A stretch of DNA of 64,000 bases, taken from NCBI GenBank assembly GCA_040223615.1, contig JAVKFY010000008.1, forward strand, positions 103,405 to 167,404. Direction: 5' to 3'. This DNA comes from JAVKFY01 sp040223615 (lineage in GTDB: Bacteria > Pseudomonadota > Alphaproteobacteria > GCA-2731375). The position numbers and the translations under genes were made by a program. Positions 25,155-34,960 of this stretch are shown here, in pieces. Positions within the stretch are counted from its first letter, which is position 1, and each line of letters begins with the position of its first letter. The notes under the pieces were generated by a model, which had not been told where the DNA came from, ran no database searches, and was given only the letters and a program-made list of their open reading frames with translations.

Positions 25155-25218
25155 TTGCGGCCATGACCCACGGCAACCTCGACTTGACGCGACTCCGCTG
25201 CGGTGATTCGGTGCGCTA

Positions 25219-25530
25219 ATGGACCTGTCCCATCGCCTGCGCCGATACCTGCGGAGCGGCCTGCTGCCGGCCGGTCTGGTGCTGTGGATCGCCTATTTCG
25301 GCTACCACGTGGTGCAGGGCGACAGCGGCTTGGCCGCCTTCGCGCGGCTCGAGCAGGATCTGGTCCGGGTGCAGGCGCAGCACCGCGAGGCGCTGGCGGT
25401 GCGGCAGAAGCTCGAAGCCCGCGTGGCCCTGCTACATCCCGAGCACATCGACGCCGACATGCTCGACGAACGCGCCCGCGTCGTGCTCGGCGTGGCGCAC
25501 CCCGACGAGGTCCTGGTCTACGCCGAGTAG
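25219..25530 (+). CDS. ftsB: Septum formation initiator family protein (FtsB/DivIC-like)
   Basis: A 103-residue bitopic protein: short basic N-terminus, one membrane helix (LLPAGLVLWIAYFGYHVV), then a coiled-coil segment (LARLEQDLVRVQAQHREALAVRQKLEARVALL) and a short C-terminal tail with the HPEHIDADMLDERARVVLG segment. FtsB-like proteins bridge FtsL and FtsQ at the division septum. Found between eno and pdhA in many alphaproteobacteria. Its 3' end overlaps the convergent LysR gene by 13 nt. Confidence 0.88.
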   Translation: MDLSHRLRRYLRSGLLPAGLVLWIAYFGYHVVQGDSGLAAFARLEQDLVRVQAQHREALAVRQKLEARVALLHPEHIDADMLDERARVVLGVAHPDEVLVYAE

Positions 25531-26384
25531 TCGCGGAAGGCCCACTGGATCGCGTCGGCCATGGCGCGCGCGGCCGGCGTGTCGGCGCGCCGCTTGAGCA
25601 CCAGCTTCGAGCTCGGCATTGCCGGGAAATCCTCCAGCACCGCAAGATCGTCCGCCAGTGCCGACCGGCCCAGCAGGCCGACGGCGATGCCGGCGCGGAT
25701 CGCCGCAGTGATGGCGCCGACCCGCTCGCTGCTGAACGCCACGCGGTAGGGCCGGCCGGCGGCATCGAGCGCGTGCAGCGCCCGCGTCCGCCACCAGCAG
25801 TCGCGGTCGAACAACGCCACCGGCAACGGCGTTCGCCGGTGCGCCCGGTGCCGACGCGCCGTGACCCAGTGCGTCGGCTCCTCGTACAGCAACACCGCGT
25901 CGGGTGGCAGCACCTCGACCTCGTAGACCGCAAGATCGAGCCGGTCGTCGGCGAGCGCCGCCGGAAAGCCGCTGCTGTCGCTGCCGCGGATATCCAGGTC
26001 GACGCGCGGATGGTCGCGCGCAAAACGCCCGATGGCGCGGGTCAGCACATCCTGGCCGTATTCGTCGGCAATCCCGACACGCAGCGCGCCGGCCAGCGGC
26101 GCCTGGCGCAGGTCGGCCAGCACGCTGTCGAGCTGGCCGACGACCTGGCGTGCCACCGGTTGGAGACGCTCGCCGGCCGGCGTCAGGGTGACGCCACGGC
26201 CGTGCCGGTCGAACACCGGCCGCCCCAGCAGTTCTTCGAGCTGCTTGATCTGCAGGCTCGCGGCCGACTGCGAGCGATAGATACGGGTGGCGCCAGCGGA
26301 AATGCTGCCGGCGTCGGCCACGGCGAGGAAGGTGCGCAGCAGGTCGCTGTCCAGGGCGCCAACCTCGATATTGGCAGTACTCAT
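25518..26384 (-). CDS. LysR-family transcriptional regulator
   Basis: A 288-residue LysR regulator. The N-terminal winged helix (LLRTFLAVADAGSISAGATRIYRSQSAASLQIKQLEELLG) is followed by the hinge and an effector-binding domain starting at GALRVGIADEYG. It is divergent from a permease gene 75 nt away; LysR proteins usually control such a divergent partner, and a perfect 10-bp inverted repeat spans the shared region. Effector unknown. Its 3' end overlaps ftsB. Confidence 0.92.
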   Translation of the reverse strand: MSTANIEVGALDSDLLRTFLAVADAGSISAGATRIYRSQSAASLQIKQLEELLGRPVFDRHGRGVTLTPAGERLQPVARQVVGQLDSVLADLRQAPLAGALRVGIADEYGQDVLTRAIGRFARDHPRVDLDIRGSDSSGFPAALADDRLDLAVYEVEVLPPDAVLLYEEPTHWVTARRHRAHRRTPLPVALFDRDCWWRTRALHALDAAGRPYRVAFSSERVGAITAAIRAGIAVGLLGRSALADDLAVLEDFPAMPSSKLVLKRRADTPAARAMADAIQWAFRDYSA

Positions 26385-26418
26385 ATCAAGTCCATGAATT
26401 ACTCATTTTGCCAATATC
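26367..26418. promoter_or_regulatory. Candidate LysR operator: 10-bp inverted repeat plus two direct repeats
   Basis: GATATTGGCA (26367-26376) and its exact complement TGCCAATATC (26409-26418) face each other across 32 nt. Between them TACTCAT occurs twice, at 26378-26384 and 26400-26406, exactly 22 nt apart, or about two helical turns. The block covers the regulator's start codon and the region before the divergent permease gene, where a LysR dimer pair would bind. Confidence 0.55.
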
Positions 26419-26459
26419 TAAGCGGGCGCCACATTGTCGGCAACCGCAGGAGCCGAGCC

Positions 26460-27479
26460 ATGCGTCCGATCACCGCCCTTTCGCCGCTGCCGATGTTGCG
26501 CCGGACCTGGCTGCCCGTCGTTCTGTTCGCCGTCGCCGCGCTGGCGCTCTGGGCGCCGCACCAGACCGGCGAGGCGGCCATGTTCGTCGCCGTGAGCCTG
26601 TTCGAGGTGGCGCCGATGCTGGTCCCCGGCATCGTGCTGGCCGCCTGGCTGACGGCGAGCGGGGCCGGTGGGCCAGTCTCGCGGGCCTTCGAGGGGCGTA
26701 CGGTCGTTGCGGTGCTGGCGGCCTCGGCGATAGGCGCGGTGACGCCGGTGTGCGGCATCACCGTGCTGCCGATGATGGTCGGCCTGCTGGGCGCGGGCGT
26801 GCCGCTGGCGCCGGTGATGGCCTTCTGGCTGTCGTCGCCGATCACCGACCCGGCGATGCTGGCGGCGACCATGGCGACGCTGGGGCTGGATTTCGCGGTC
26901 GGCAAGACGGTGGCGGCCTTCGGCCTGGGACTGGCCGGCGGCGCGGTGACGGCGGCGCTGGCGAGACGCGCATGGATAACGGCGCCGTTGCGCGGCAATG
27001 CGCTGGTCGCCGGCATCGCCAGGCCGGCGTGCGGACCAACGGGCTTCGCGCCTCAGGTCTGGCGTCGGCGCGAGGACCGGGCTCGATTCGGGCGCGAAAT
27101 GCTGTCGCTGACCCGGCTGGTGCTGATCTGCCTGGTGCCGGCCTTCGCCGCGGAGCACCTGCTGAACGAGTTGCTGCGGCCCGACGCGCTGGCGGCCTAT
27201 GCCGGCGCGGAGAATTGGTGGGCGGTGCCGCTGGCGGTGTTCGTCGGGGCGCCGGCCTATGTCGACGGCTACGCGGCGCTGCCGCTGACCCGGGCGCTGC
27301 TCGACCACGGCCTGGCGCCCGGCGCGGCCATAGCGTTCCTGGTGTCCGGCGGCGTGGTCAGCATCTGGGGCGCGCTGGCCATCGCGCCAGTCCTGAAGCT
27401 GCAACCGTTCGTGTTGTATCTTGCGGTCGCGGTTGCCGGGTCGCTGGCAACGGGCTGGCTGTTCGGCGCCGTGGCCTGA
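26460..27479 (+). CDS. Predicted permease (ArsP/YraQ-like, DUF318)
   Basis: A 339-residue polytopic membrane protein with about eight to ten hydrophobic segments in two halves. AVTPVCGITVLPMMVGLLGAGVPLAPVMAFWLSSPITDP is the family signature, including a Cys at the TPVCG turn and the SSPITDP motif; the second half repeats it as FVGAPAYVDGYAALPLTRALLDHG. The family includes organoarsenical and other permeases, but its substrate here is not known. AGGAG 7 nt before ATG 26460 decides the start. It is divergent from the LysR gene and its likely target. Confidence 0.83.
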   Translation: MRPITALSPLPMLRRTWLPVVLFAVAALALWAPHQTGEAAMFVAVSLFEVAPMLVPGIVLAAWLTASGAGGPVSRAFEGRTVVAVLAASAIGAVTPVCGITVLPMMVGLLGAGVPLAPVMAFWLSSPITDPAMLAATMATLGLDFAVGKTVAAFGLGLAGGAVTAALARRAWITAPLRGNALVAGIARPACGPTGFAPQVWRRREDRARFGREMLSLTRLVLICLVPAFAAEHLLNELLRPDALAAYAGAENWWAVPLAVFVGAPAYVDGYAALPLTRALLDHGLAPGAAIAFLVSGGVVSIWGALAIAPVLKLQPFVLYLAVAVAGSLATGWLFGAVA

Positions 27480-27496
27480 CTGGCTGAATCTCGAAA

Positions 27497-27515
27497 TTAA
27501 CCGAACTTCGGTTAA
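27497..27515. promoter_or_regulatory. Perfect 19-nt palindrome upstream of pdhA
   Basis: TTAACCGAA-C-TTCGGTTAA is a 9-bp perfect inverted repeat around one central base, between the permease gene and the pyruvate dehydrogenase operon, 140 nt before pdhA. It is AT-richer at its ends than its surroundings, has no following U-run and looks like a protein-binding operator. Which regulator binds is unknown. Confidence 0.5.
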
Positions 27516-27654
27516 ACATGCGCTTGCCGTTGCCAGCCAAGGGTCTGAGGCCATCTAATGGGGTAACGAAGCGGGGTCGCGTAGCCGATCTTCATCTTTC
27601 GGCAACCGCCAACGGACAACCCTCGCGCGACCTTCATGGGAGGACCGATCCGCC

Positions 27655-28689
27655 ATGGCCAAAGCCGCCACACGCCGCAAGGGCGCGGCGAAGAAAGCCG
27701 ACGCCGACGACGTAGCGCTCAACGCCGATCCCGAAGCCCTGCTCGAATACTACGCGAAGATGCTGGAGATCCGGCGTTTCGAGGAGAAGGCCGGTCAGAT
27801 GTACGGCATGGGCCTGATCGGCGGCTTCTGCCACCTCTACATCGGCCAGGAAGCCGTGGTCGTCGGTCTGCAGGCGGCGATCAGCGCCAACGACACCGTC
27901 ATCACCTCGTATCGCGACCATGGCCACATGCTGGCCTGCGGCATGGATGCCAAGGGTGTGATGGCCGAGCTCACCGGACGCGCCGGCGGCTACTCCCGGG
28001 GCAAGGGTGGCTCGATGCACATGTTCAGCCGCGAGAAGGGCTTCTTCGGCGGCCATGGCATCGTCGGGGCGCAGGTGCCGATCGGCACCGGGCTGGCCTT
28101 CGCGCACAAGTATGCCGAGGACGGCCGGCTGTGCGTCACCTATTTCGGCGACGGCTCGGCCAACCAGGGCCAGGTCTACGAGGCCTTCAACATGGCCAGC
28201 CTGTGGCGCCTGCCGGTGATCTACGTGATCGAGAACAATCAATACGCGATGGGCACCTCGGTGGCCCGCTCCTCGGCGCAGACCGAGCTGTACAAGCGCG
28301 GCGAGGCGATGGGCATTCCCGGCCGTCAGGTCGACGGCATGGACGTGCTGGCGGTGAAGGCGGCCGGCGACGACGCCGCCGAGCATGTCCGCGCCGGCAA
28401 GGGGCCGGTGATCCTGGAAATGAAGACCTACCGCTATCGCGGCCACTCGATGTCCGACCCGGCGAAATACCGCACCAAGGAAGAAGTGCAGAAGATGCGA
28501 CAGGAACGCGACCCGATCGACCACCTGCGCGAGCGCATCCTGGCCGCCGGCGCCGCCGACGAGACCGCGCTGAAGGAGATCGACCGCAAGATCAAGGCGG
28601 TGGTGACCGAGGCGGCGGAATTCGCGCAGCAGAGCCCGGAGCCCGATCCGGAAGAGCTCTACACCGACATCCTGGTCGACGCGGCCTGA
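27655..28689 (+). CDS. pdhA: Pyruvate dehydrogenase E1 component, alpha subunit
   Basis: A 344-residue E1-alpha of the alpha2beta2 type. Seen: the RRFEEKAGQMYGMG start of the domain, ITSYRDHGHMLACGMD, SKGKGGSMHMF-like segment (SRGKGGSMHMFS), the thiamin diphosphate motif GDGSANQGQVYEAFNMASLWRLPVIYVIENN, and the YRYRGHSMSDPAKYR phosphorylation-loop equivalent. It decarboxylates pyruvate with PdhB. First gene of pdhABC-lpd-lipA; a GGGAGG lies 11 nt before ATG. Confidence 0.97.
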   Translation: MAKAATRRKGAAKKADADDVALNADPEALLEYYAKMLEIRRFEEKAGQMYGMGLIGGFCHLYIGQEAVVVGLQAAISANDTVITSYRDHGHMLACGMDAKGVMAELTGRAGGYSRGKGGSMHMFSREKGFFGGHGIVGAQVPIGTGLAFAHKYAEDGRLCVTYFGDGSANQGQVYEAFNMASLWRLPVIYVIENNQYAMGTSVARSSAQTELYKRGEAMGIPGRQVDGMDVLAVKAAGDDAAEHVRAGKGPVILEMKTYRYRGHSMSDPAKYRTKEEVQKMRQERDPIDHLRERILAAGAADETALKEIDRKIKAVVTEAAEFAQQSPEPDPEELYTDILVDAA

Positions 28690-28704
28690 GCGGGGACGGA
28701 ACAC

Positions 28705-30174
<1,470 letters not shown>

Positions 30175-30189
30175 GGGAGGGCGCGAAAG

Positions 30190-31539
30190 ATGCCGATTAC
30201 CGTCACCATGCCGGCGCTGTCTCCGACGATGACCGAGGGCACGCTGACCAGTTGGCTGGTCAAGGAGGGCGACACCGTTGCCGCCGGCGACATCCTGGCC
30301 GAGATCGAGACCGACAAGGCGACCATGGAGGTCGAAGCGGTCGACGAAGGCACCGTCGGCAAGCTGCTGGTCGATGCCGGCACCGAGGGCGTGCCGGTGA
30401 ACCAGGCGATCCTGGTGATGCTGGAGGACGGCGAGGACGATTCCGCGCTGGAATCCTACGAGCCGGAATCCGGACCGGCACCGCAGGGCGAGGGCGGCGA
30501 GGCGAAGTCCGATGACGCGCCCAAGGCGAAGTCCGAAGCGCCGAAGCAAGAGCAGAGCAAGTCCGAGAAGCCAGCCGGCAACGGCAAGGCGGTGAAGGAC
30601 GACGGCAAGCCGGCACCGGCCGCGCCGAAGACCGATGACGGCGAGCGCATCAAGGCCAGCCCGCTGGCCCGGCGGATGGCGGCGCAGGCCAAGCTGGAAC
30701 TCGCCGACCTGAAGGGCTCCGGCCCGCATGGCCGTATCGTCAAGGCCGACATCGAGGCGGCGTTGAAGGGCGGCGCGCCGAAGAAGGCCACAGCCGACAA
30801 GCCGGCCGCCGGGCAGAAGGCGCCGTCCGCGCCGCCGTCAGGCTACGAGCCGCCCTACGACGAAAAGCCGCTCAGCCAGATGCGCAAGACCATCGCGCGC
30901 CGCATGAGCGAGTCGAAGCAGACCGCACCGCACTTCTATCTCACCATCGACTGCGAGATCGACGCGCTGCTCGACCTGCGCAAGCAGCTCAATGGCCGGG
31001 CCGACGGCGACGAGTTCAAGCTGTCGGTCAACGACCTGATCATCAAGGGCGCCGCGCTCGCCCTGATGAAGGTACCGGTGGCCAACGTCGCCTATGTCGA
31101 CGGCAACCTGCGCTCGTACAAGAACGCCGACATCGCGGTCGCGGTGGCGACGCCGGGCGGGCTGATCACCCCGGTGGTTCGCCGGGCCGAGCAGAAGGGC
31201 CTGATGACCATCTCGAACGAGATGAAGGAACTGGCGGCCAAGGCGCGCGACGGCAAGCTGCAGCCGGAAGAATATCTCGGCGGCACCTTCACCATCTCCA
31301 ACCTCGGCATGTTCGGGGTGAAGGCGTTCGACGCGGTGCTGAACCCGCCACAGGCCTGCATCCTGGCGGTCGGCGCCGGCGAGCAGCGTCCCGTGGTGGC
31401 GGATGGCGCTGTGGCGATCGCGACGGTGATGAGCTGCACGCTGTCGGTCGACCACCGCGCCGTCGACGGCGCCATCGGCGCGCAGTACCTGGCGGCGTTC
31501 AAGGCGCTGATCGAAGACCCTATGGCGATGATGCTTTGA
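30190..31539 (+). CDS. pdhC: Dihydrolipoamide acetyltransferase, E2 component of pyruvate dehydrogenase
   Basis: A 449-residue E2. Lipoyl domain at residues 1-80 (ETDKATMEVEAVDEG), a Lys/Pro-rich linker, the peripheral subunit-binding domain (IKASPLARRMAAQAKLELADLKGSGPHGRIVKADIE), a second linker and the catalytic acetyltransferase domain ending with the active-site histidine in SVDHRAVDGAIGAQYLAAFK. It moves the acetyl group to CoA and builds the core of the complex. The lipoyl region shares long near-identical DNA with that of pdhB. Confidence 0.97.
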   Translation: MPITVTMPALSPTMTEGTLTSWLVKEGDTVAAGDILAEIETDKATMEVEAVDEGTVGKLLVDAGTEGVPVNQAILVMLEDGEDDSALESYEPESGPAPQGEGGEAKSDDAPKAKSEAPKQEQSKSEKPAGNGKAVKDDGKPAPAAPKTDDGERIKASPLARRMAAQAKLELADLKGSGPHGRIVKADIEAALKGGAPKKATADKPAAGQKAPSAPPSGYEPPYDEKPLSQMRKTIARRMSESKQTAPHFYLTIDCEIDALLDLRKQLNGRADGDEFKLSVNDLIIKGAALALMKVPVANVAYVDGNLRSYKNADIAVAVATPGGLITPVVRRAEQKGLMTISNEMKELAAKARDGKLQPEEYLGGTFTISNLGMFGVKAFDAVLNPPQACILAVGAGEQRPVVADGAVAIATVMSCTLSVDHRAVDGAIGAQYLAAFKALIEDPMAMML

Positions 31540-31550
31540 GGCCCCACCGC

Positions 31551-31641
31551 CGTCACCCCGGGCTTGATCCGGGGTCCATGTAGACGGCGGAACCGGCATC
31601 GACATGGATCCCGGATAGCGCTGCGCGCTCCCGGGATGACG
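31551..31641. repeat. Intergenic palindromic repeat, copy C (pdhC-lpdA)
   Basis: Starts CGTCACCCCGGGCTTGATCC and ends with CTCCCGGGATGACG; the outer ends are inverted and a GGTCCATG/CATGGATCC pair lies inside. Clearly related to copies at 22291 and 25070. It separates lpdA from the E1/E2 genes and may reduce read-through. Confidence 0.65.
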
Positions 31642-31654
31642 AAAGGAAGCAACA

Positions 31655-33058
31655 ATGGCCGACCAGAACGCTTACGACCTCGTCGTGGTCGGCTCCGGGC
31701 CGGGCGGCTATGTCGCCGCGATCCGCGCCGCCCAGCTCGGCATGAAGACCGCCGTTGTGGAGCGCAGCGAACTCGGCGGCATCTGCCTGAACTGGGGCTG
31801 CATCCCGACCAAGGCGCTGCTGCGCTCGGCCGAGGTGTTCCACCTGTTCCACCGCGCCGAGGAGTTCGGCTTCAAGGCCGAGAAGGTCAGCTTCGACCTC
31901 GACAAGATCGTCAAGCGCAGCCGCGACGTCGCCGCCCGCATGAACAAGGGCGTCACCTTTCTGATGAAGAAGAACAAGATCGACGTGATCGAGGGCCACG
32001 CCAAGCTCGACGGCAAGGGCAAACTGGCAGTGGAGAAGGACGGCAAGACCACGTCGGTGAAGGCCAAGCACATCGTGCTGGCCACGGGCGCGCGGGCGCG
32101 CGAGTTCCCGCCGGCGCTGGTCGCCGACGGCAAGCTGATCTGGACCTACAAGGAAGCCATGGTGCCGCCGGCAATCCCGAAGTCGCTGCTGGTGATCGGT
32201 TCGGGCGCCATCGGCATCGAGTTCGCCAGCTTCTACCGCACCCTCGGCGTGGAGGTGACGGTGGCGGAGGTGCTCGACCGGGTGCTCCCCGTCGAGGACG
32301 AAGAGATCTCCGCCTTCGCCGCCAAGGCGTTCAAGAAGCAGGGCATGAAGCTGCTGACCAAGGCCAACGTCACCGAACTGAAGAAGGGCAAGGACAACGT
32401 CACCGCCACCATCGAGGCCGGCGGCAAGAAGCAGGAGCTCACCGTCGACCGCGTGATCCTGGCCGTCGGCATCGTCGGCAACGTGGAGGACCTGGGCCTG
32501 GAAGGTACCAAGGTGAAGGTCGAGAAGGCGCATGTCGTGGTCGACGAGTGGCTACGTACCGGCGAGGACGGGGTCTACGCCATCGGCGACCTGGTCGGCC
32601 CGCCCTGGCTGGCGCACAAGGCCAGCCACGAGGGCGTGATCTGCGTCGAGAAGATCGCCGGCAAGAACGACGTTCACCCGCTCGATACCGGCAACGTGCC
32701 GGGTTGCACCTACTGCACGCCGCAGGTCGCCAGCGTCGGCATGACCGAGGCGGCGGCGAAGGAGGCCGGCCACAAGGTCAAGGTCGGCCGCTTCCCGTTC
32801 GTCGGCAACGGCAAGGCAATCGCGCTGGGCGAGCCGGAGGGCATGGTGAAGACCGTGTTCGACGCCAAGACCGGCGAGCTGCTGGGCGCGCACATGGTCG
32901 GCGCCGAGGTCACCGAGCTGATCCAGGGCTACGGCCTGGCCCGCACCCTGGAGACCACCGAGGTGGAACTGATGCACGCCATCTTCCCGCACCCGACGCT
33001 GTCGGAAATGATGCACGAGAGTGTCCTTGACGCGTATGGGCGCGTCATCCATGTCTAG
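31655..33058 (+). CDS. lpdA: Dihydrolipoamide dehydrogenase (E3)
   Basis: A 467-residue flavoprotein reoxidising dihydrolipoamide with NAD+. N-terminal FAD motif VVGSGPGGYVAAIRAAQLG, redox-active disulfide GGICLNWGCIPTKALL (Cys44/Cys49), NAD motif VIGSGAIGIEFASFYRTLG, and the C-terminal His-Glu pair in HAIFPHPTLSEMMHE. Serves the pyruvate dehydrogenase complex encoded just upstream and probably other 2-oxoacid complexes. lipA starts 3 nt after its stop. Confidence 0.97.
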   Translation: MADQNAYDLVVVGSGPGGYVAAIRAAQLGMKTAVVERSELGGICLNWGCIPTKALLRSAEVFHLFHRAEEFGFKAEKVSFDLDKIVKRSRDVAARMNKGVTFLMKKNKIDVIEGHAKLDGKGKLAVEKDGKTTSVKAKHIVLATGARAREFPPALVADGKLIWTYKEAMVPPAIPKSLLVIGSGAIGIEFASFYRTLGVEVTVAEVLDRVLPVEDEEISAFAAKAFKKQGMKLLTKANVTELKKGKDNVTATIEAGGKKQELTVDRVILAVGIVGNVEDLGLEGTKVKVEKAHVVVDEWLRTGEDGVYAIGDLVGPPWLAHKASHEGVICVEKIAGKNDVHPLDTGNVPGCTYCTPQVASVGMTEAAAKEAGHKVKVGRFPFVGNGKAIALGEPEGMVKTVFDAKTGELLGAHMVGAEVTELIQGYGLARTLETTEVELMHAIFPHPTLSEMMHESVLDAYGRVIHV

Positions 33059-33061
33059 CTG

Positions 33062-34003
33062 ATGACCCTCGACGCCCGCGCCTTACGCCACCCGGAGAAG
33101 CGCAACCGGCCGGACAGCCCGATTCAGCGCAAGCCGGGCTGGATTCGGGTCAAGGCGCCGACCTCGAAGCAGTATTTCGAGACCCGCGACATCATGCGGG
33201 CGAACAACCTCGTCACCGTGTGTGAGGAGGCGGCCTGTCCCAACATCGGCGAATGCTGGGCGCAAAAGCACGCCACCATGATGATCATGGGCGACACCTG
33301 CACCCGGGCCTGCAGCTTCTGTGACGTGAAGACCGGCCGGCCGCGGCCGCTCGACCCGCTGGAGCCGGAAAGCGTCGGTATCGCCGTCGCCAAGCTCGGG
33401 CTGAAGCACGTGGTGGTCACGTCGGTCGACCGCGACGACTTGGCCGACGGCGGCGCGGAACACTTCGCGCAGACCATCGGCGCGATCCGCCGGGCGGCGC
33501 CGGAGACCACCATCGAGGTGCTGACGCCGGATTTCCAGGGCAAGTCCGGCGCGCTGGAGATCGCCGTCGCGGCCCGGCCCGACGTGTTCAACCACAACCT
33601 GGAAACCGTGCCGCGGCTCTATCCGGCGGTACGGCCGGGCGCGCGCTATTTCGGCTCGCTGCAACTGCTGGCCGAGGTGAAGCGGCTCGACCCGTCGATC
33701 TTCACCAAGTCCGGCATCATGGTCGGGCTGGGCGAGGACAAGGGCGAGGTCGGCCAGGTGATGGACGACCTGCGCGCCGCCGACGTCGACTTCCTGACCA
33801 TTGGCCAGTACCTGCAGCCGTCGGTGAAGCACCACCCGCTGGCCCGGTTCGTGACGCCCGACGAGTTCGAGGACTTCGCCAAGCTGGCGCGCGGCAAGGG
33901 CTTCCTGCTGGTCTCGTCCACGCCGCTGACCCGCTCGTCGTACCACGCCGACCGCGACTTCGCCGAGTTGCGGCGGCGGCGCGAGGCGGCGCTCGCGGGC
34001 TGA
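33062..34003 (+). CDS. lipA: Lipoyl synthase
   Basis: A 313-residue radical-SAM enzyme inserting two sulfur atoms into octanoyl groups on lipoyl domains. The auxiliary cluster cysteines are Cys54, Cys59 and Cys65 (CEEAACPNIGEC) and the radical-SAM cluster CTRACSFC uses Cys80, Cys84 and Cys87; both sets are complete. Placed directly after lpdA, so the enzyme is made with the complex whose lipoyl domains it modifies. The COQ10-like gene overlaps its stop by one base. Confidence 0.97.
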   Translation: MTLDARALRHPEKRNRPDSPIQRKPGWIRVKAPTSKQYFETRDIMRANNLVTVCEEAACPNIGECWAQKHATMMIMGDTCTRACSFCDVKTGRPRPLDPLEPESVGIAVAKLGLKHVVVTSVDRDDLADGGAEHFAQTIGAIRRAAPETTIEVLTPDFQGKSGALEIAVAARPDVFNHNLETVPRLYPAVRPGARYFGSLQLLAEVKRLDPSIFTKSGIMVGLGEDKGEVGQVMDDLRAADVDFLTIGQYLQPSVKHHPLARFVTPDEFEDFAKLARGKGFLLVSSTPLTRSSYHADRDFAELRRRREAALAG

Positions 34004-34506
34004 TGCCGACCCACGCACAACGCAAGATCCTGCCCTATACGCCGGCGCAGATGTTCGCCCTGGTGGCCGACATCGAGCGTTACCCGCAATTCCTGCCGTG
34101 GTGCCTGGCGTGCCGGGTCAAGCGGCGCGAGACCACGGACGACGACGCGGGGCAGGGCGAGGTGATCTGGGGCGACCTGATGGTCGGCTTCAAGGTATTC
34201 CGCGAAACCTTCACGTCCAAGGTCACCCTGAGTCCGCCGGACCGCATCGACGTGGAATATATCGACGGGCCGTTCCGCTACCTGAACAACCACTGGGTGT
34301 TCGAGCCGGCGGCCGACGGCGCTTGCGAGGTCGACTTCTTCATCGACTTCGAGTTCCGCTCACGCCTGTTGCAGAAGGTGGCGACCGGCGTATTCAACGA
34401 GGCGGTCAAGCGCATGGTCGGCGCCTTTGAGGCCCGCGCGCACGCGATCTACGGCGACGACGGCGTCAGCCCGGCAGCGCCGCCCGCAACATCTCCAGCG
34501 CGGTGA
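34003..34506 (+). CDS. RatA/COQ10-like SRPBCC (START-like) protein
   Basis: A 167-residue START-fold protein of the COQ10/RatA group: LPYTPAQMFALVADIERYPQFLPWC at the N-terminus, the central FRETFTSKVTLSPPDRIDVEYIDGPFRYLNNHW, and DFFIDFEFRSRLLQKVATGVF. COQ10 proteins bind ubiquinone and support its synthesis or transfer; the RatA toxin name comes from an E. coli homologue, and with no antitoxin gene here a ubiquinone role is more likely. Its ATG overlaps lipA by one base; its 3' end overlaps the convergent CinA gene by 41 nt. Confidence 0.9.
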   Translation: MPTHAQRKILPYTPAQMFALVADIERYPQFLPWCLACRVKRRETTDDDAGQGEVIWGDLMVGFKVFRETFTSKVTLSPPDRIDVEYIDGPFRYLNNHWVFEPAADGACEVDFFIDFEFRSRLLQKVATGVFNEAVKRMVGAFEARAHAIYGDDGVSPAAPPATSPAR

Positions 34507-34960
34507 CCACGGTGGCGCGGCGGATGCCGGTGCGGCCAATATCGCCATAGAGCATTTTCCGGTGCGCGGTCGGTTGGCCGGTCGCGGCGACCGCGAGGTG
34601 AACCAGGCCGACCGGCTTGTCGTCGGAACCGCCGCCGGGACCGGCGACGCCGGTGACCGCGACGGCCAGGTCGGCGCGGCTGCGTTGTAGTGCACCTTCC
34701 GCCATCGCACGGGCGACCGGCTCCGACACCGCGCCGTGCTCGGCCAGCATCGGCTCGGGCACGCCCAGCAGCTCGTTCTTGGCCTCGTTGGAATAGGTCA
34801 CGAAGCCGCGCTCGACCACGGCGGACGAGCCGGCGACCTCGGTCAGGGTGCCGGCGATCAGGCCGCCGGTACAGGATTCAGCGGTCGCCACCATCTTGCC
34901 GGCGGCCTTGACTTGGTCGAGCAGGGCGCCGGCCAGGTCCTGAAGGTTTTGGTCGATCAC
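34466..34960 (-). CDS. pncC: CinA C-terminal family protein (nicotinamide-nucleotide amidase, PncC)
   Basis: A 164-residue stand-alone CinA C-terminal domain: MVATAESCTGGLIAGTLTEVAGSS with the catalytic Ser, FVTYSNEAKNELLGV, and AVTGVAGPGGGSDDKPVGLVHLAV. The family deamidates nicotinamide mononucleotide in NAD salvage. The GTG start overlaps the pgpA stop (GTGA) and defines the N-terminus. Last gene of the ispDF-pgpA-pncC operon. Confidence 0.93.
   Translation of the reverse strand: MIDQNLQDLAGALLDQVKAAGKMVATAESCTGGLIAGTLTEVAGSSAVVERGFVTYSNEAKNELLGVPEPMLAEHGAVSEPVARAMAEGALQRSRADLAVAVTGVAGPGGGSDDKPVGLVHLAVAATGQPTAHRKMLYGDIGRTGIRRATVVTALEMLRAALPG

Noticed and set aside
34003..34506. RatA toxin of a toxin-antitoxin pair
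   Set aside because: No RatB-type partner is adjacent, and position after lipA is typical for COQ10-like ubiquinone-binding proteins.
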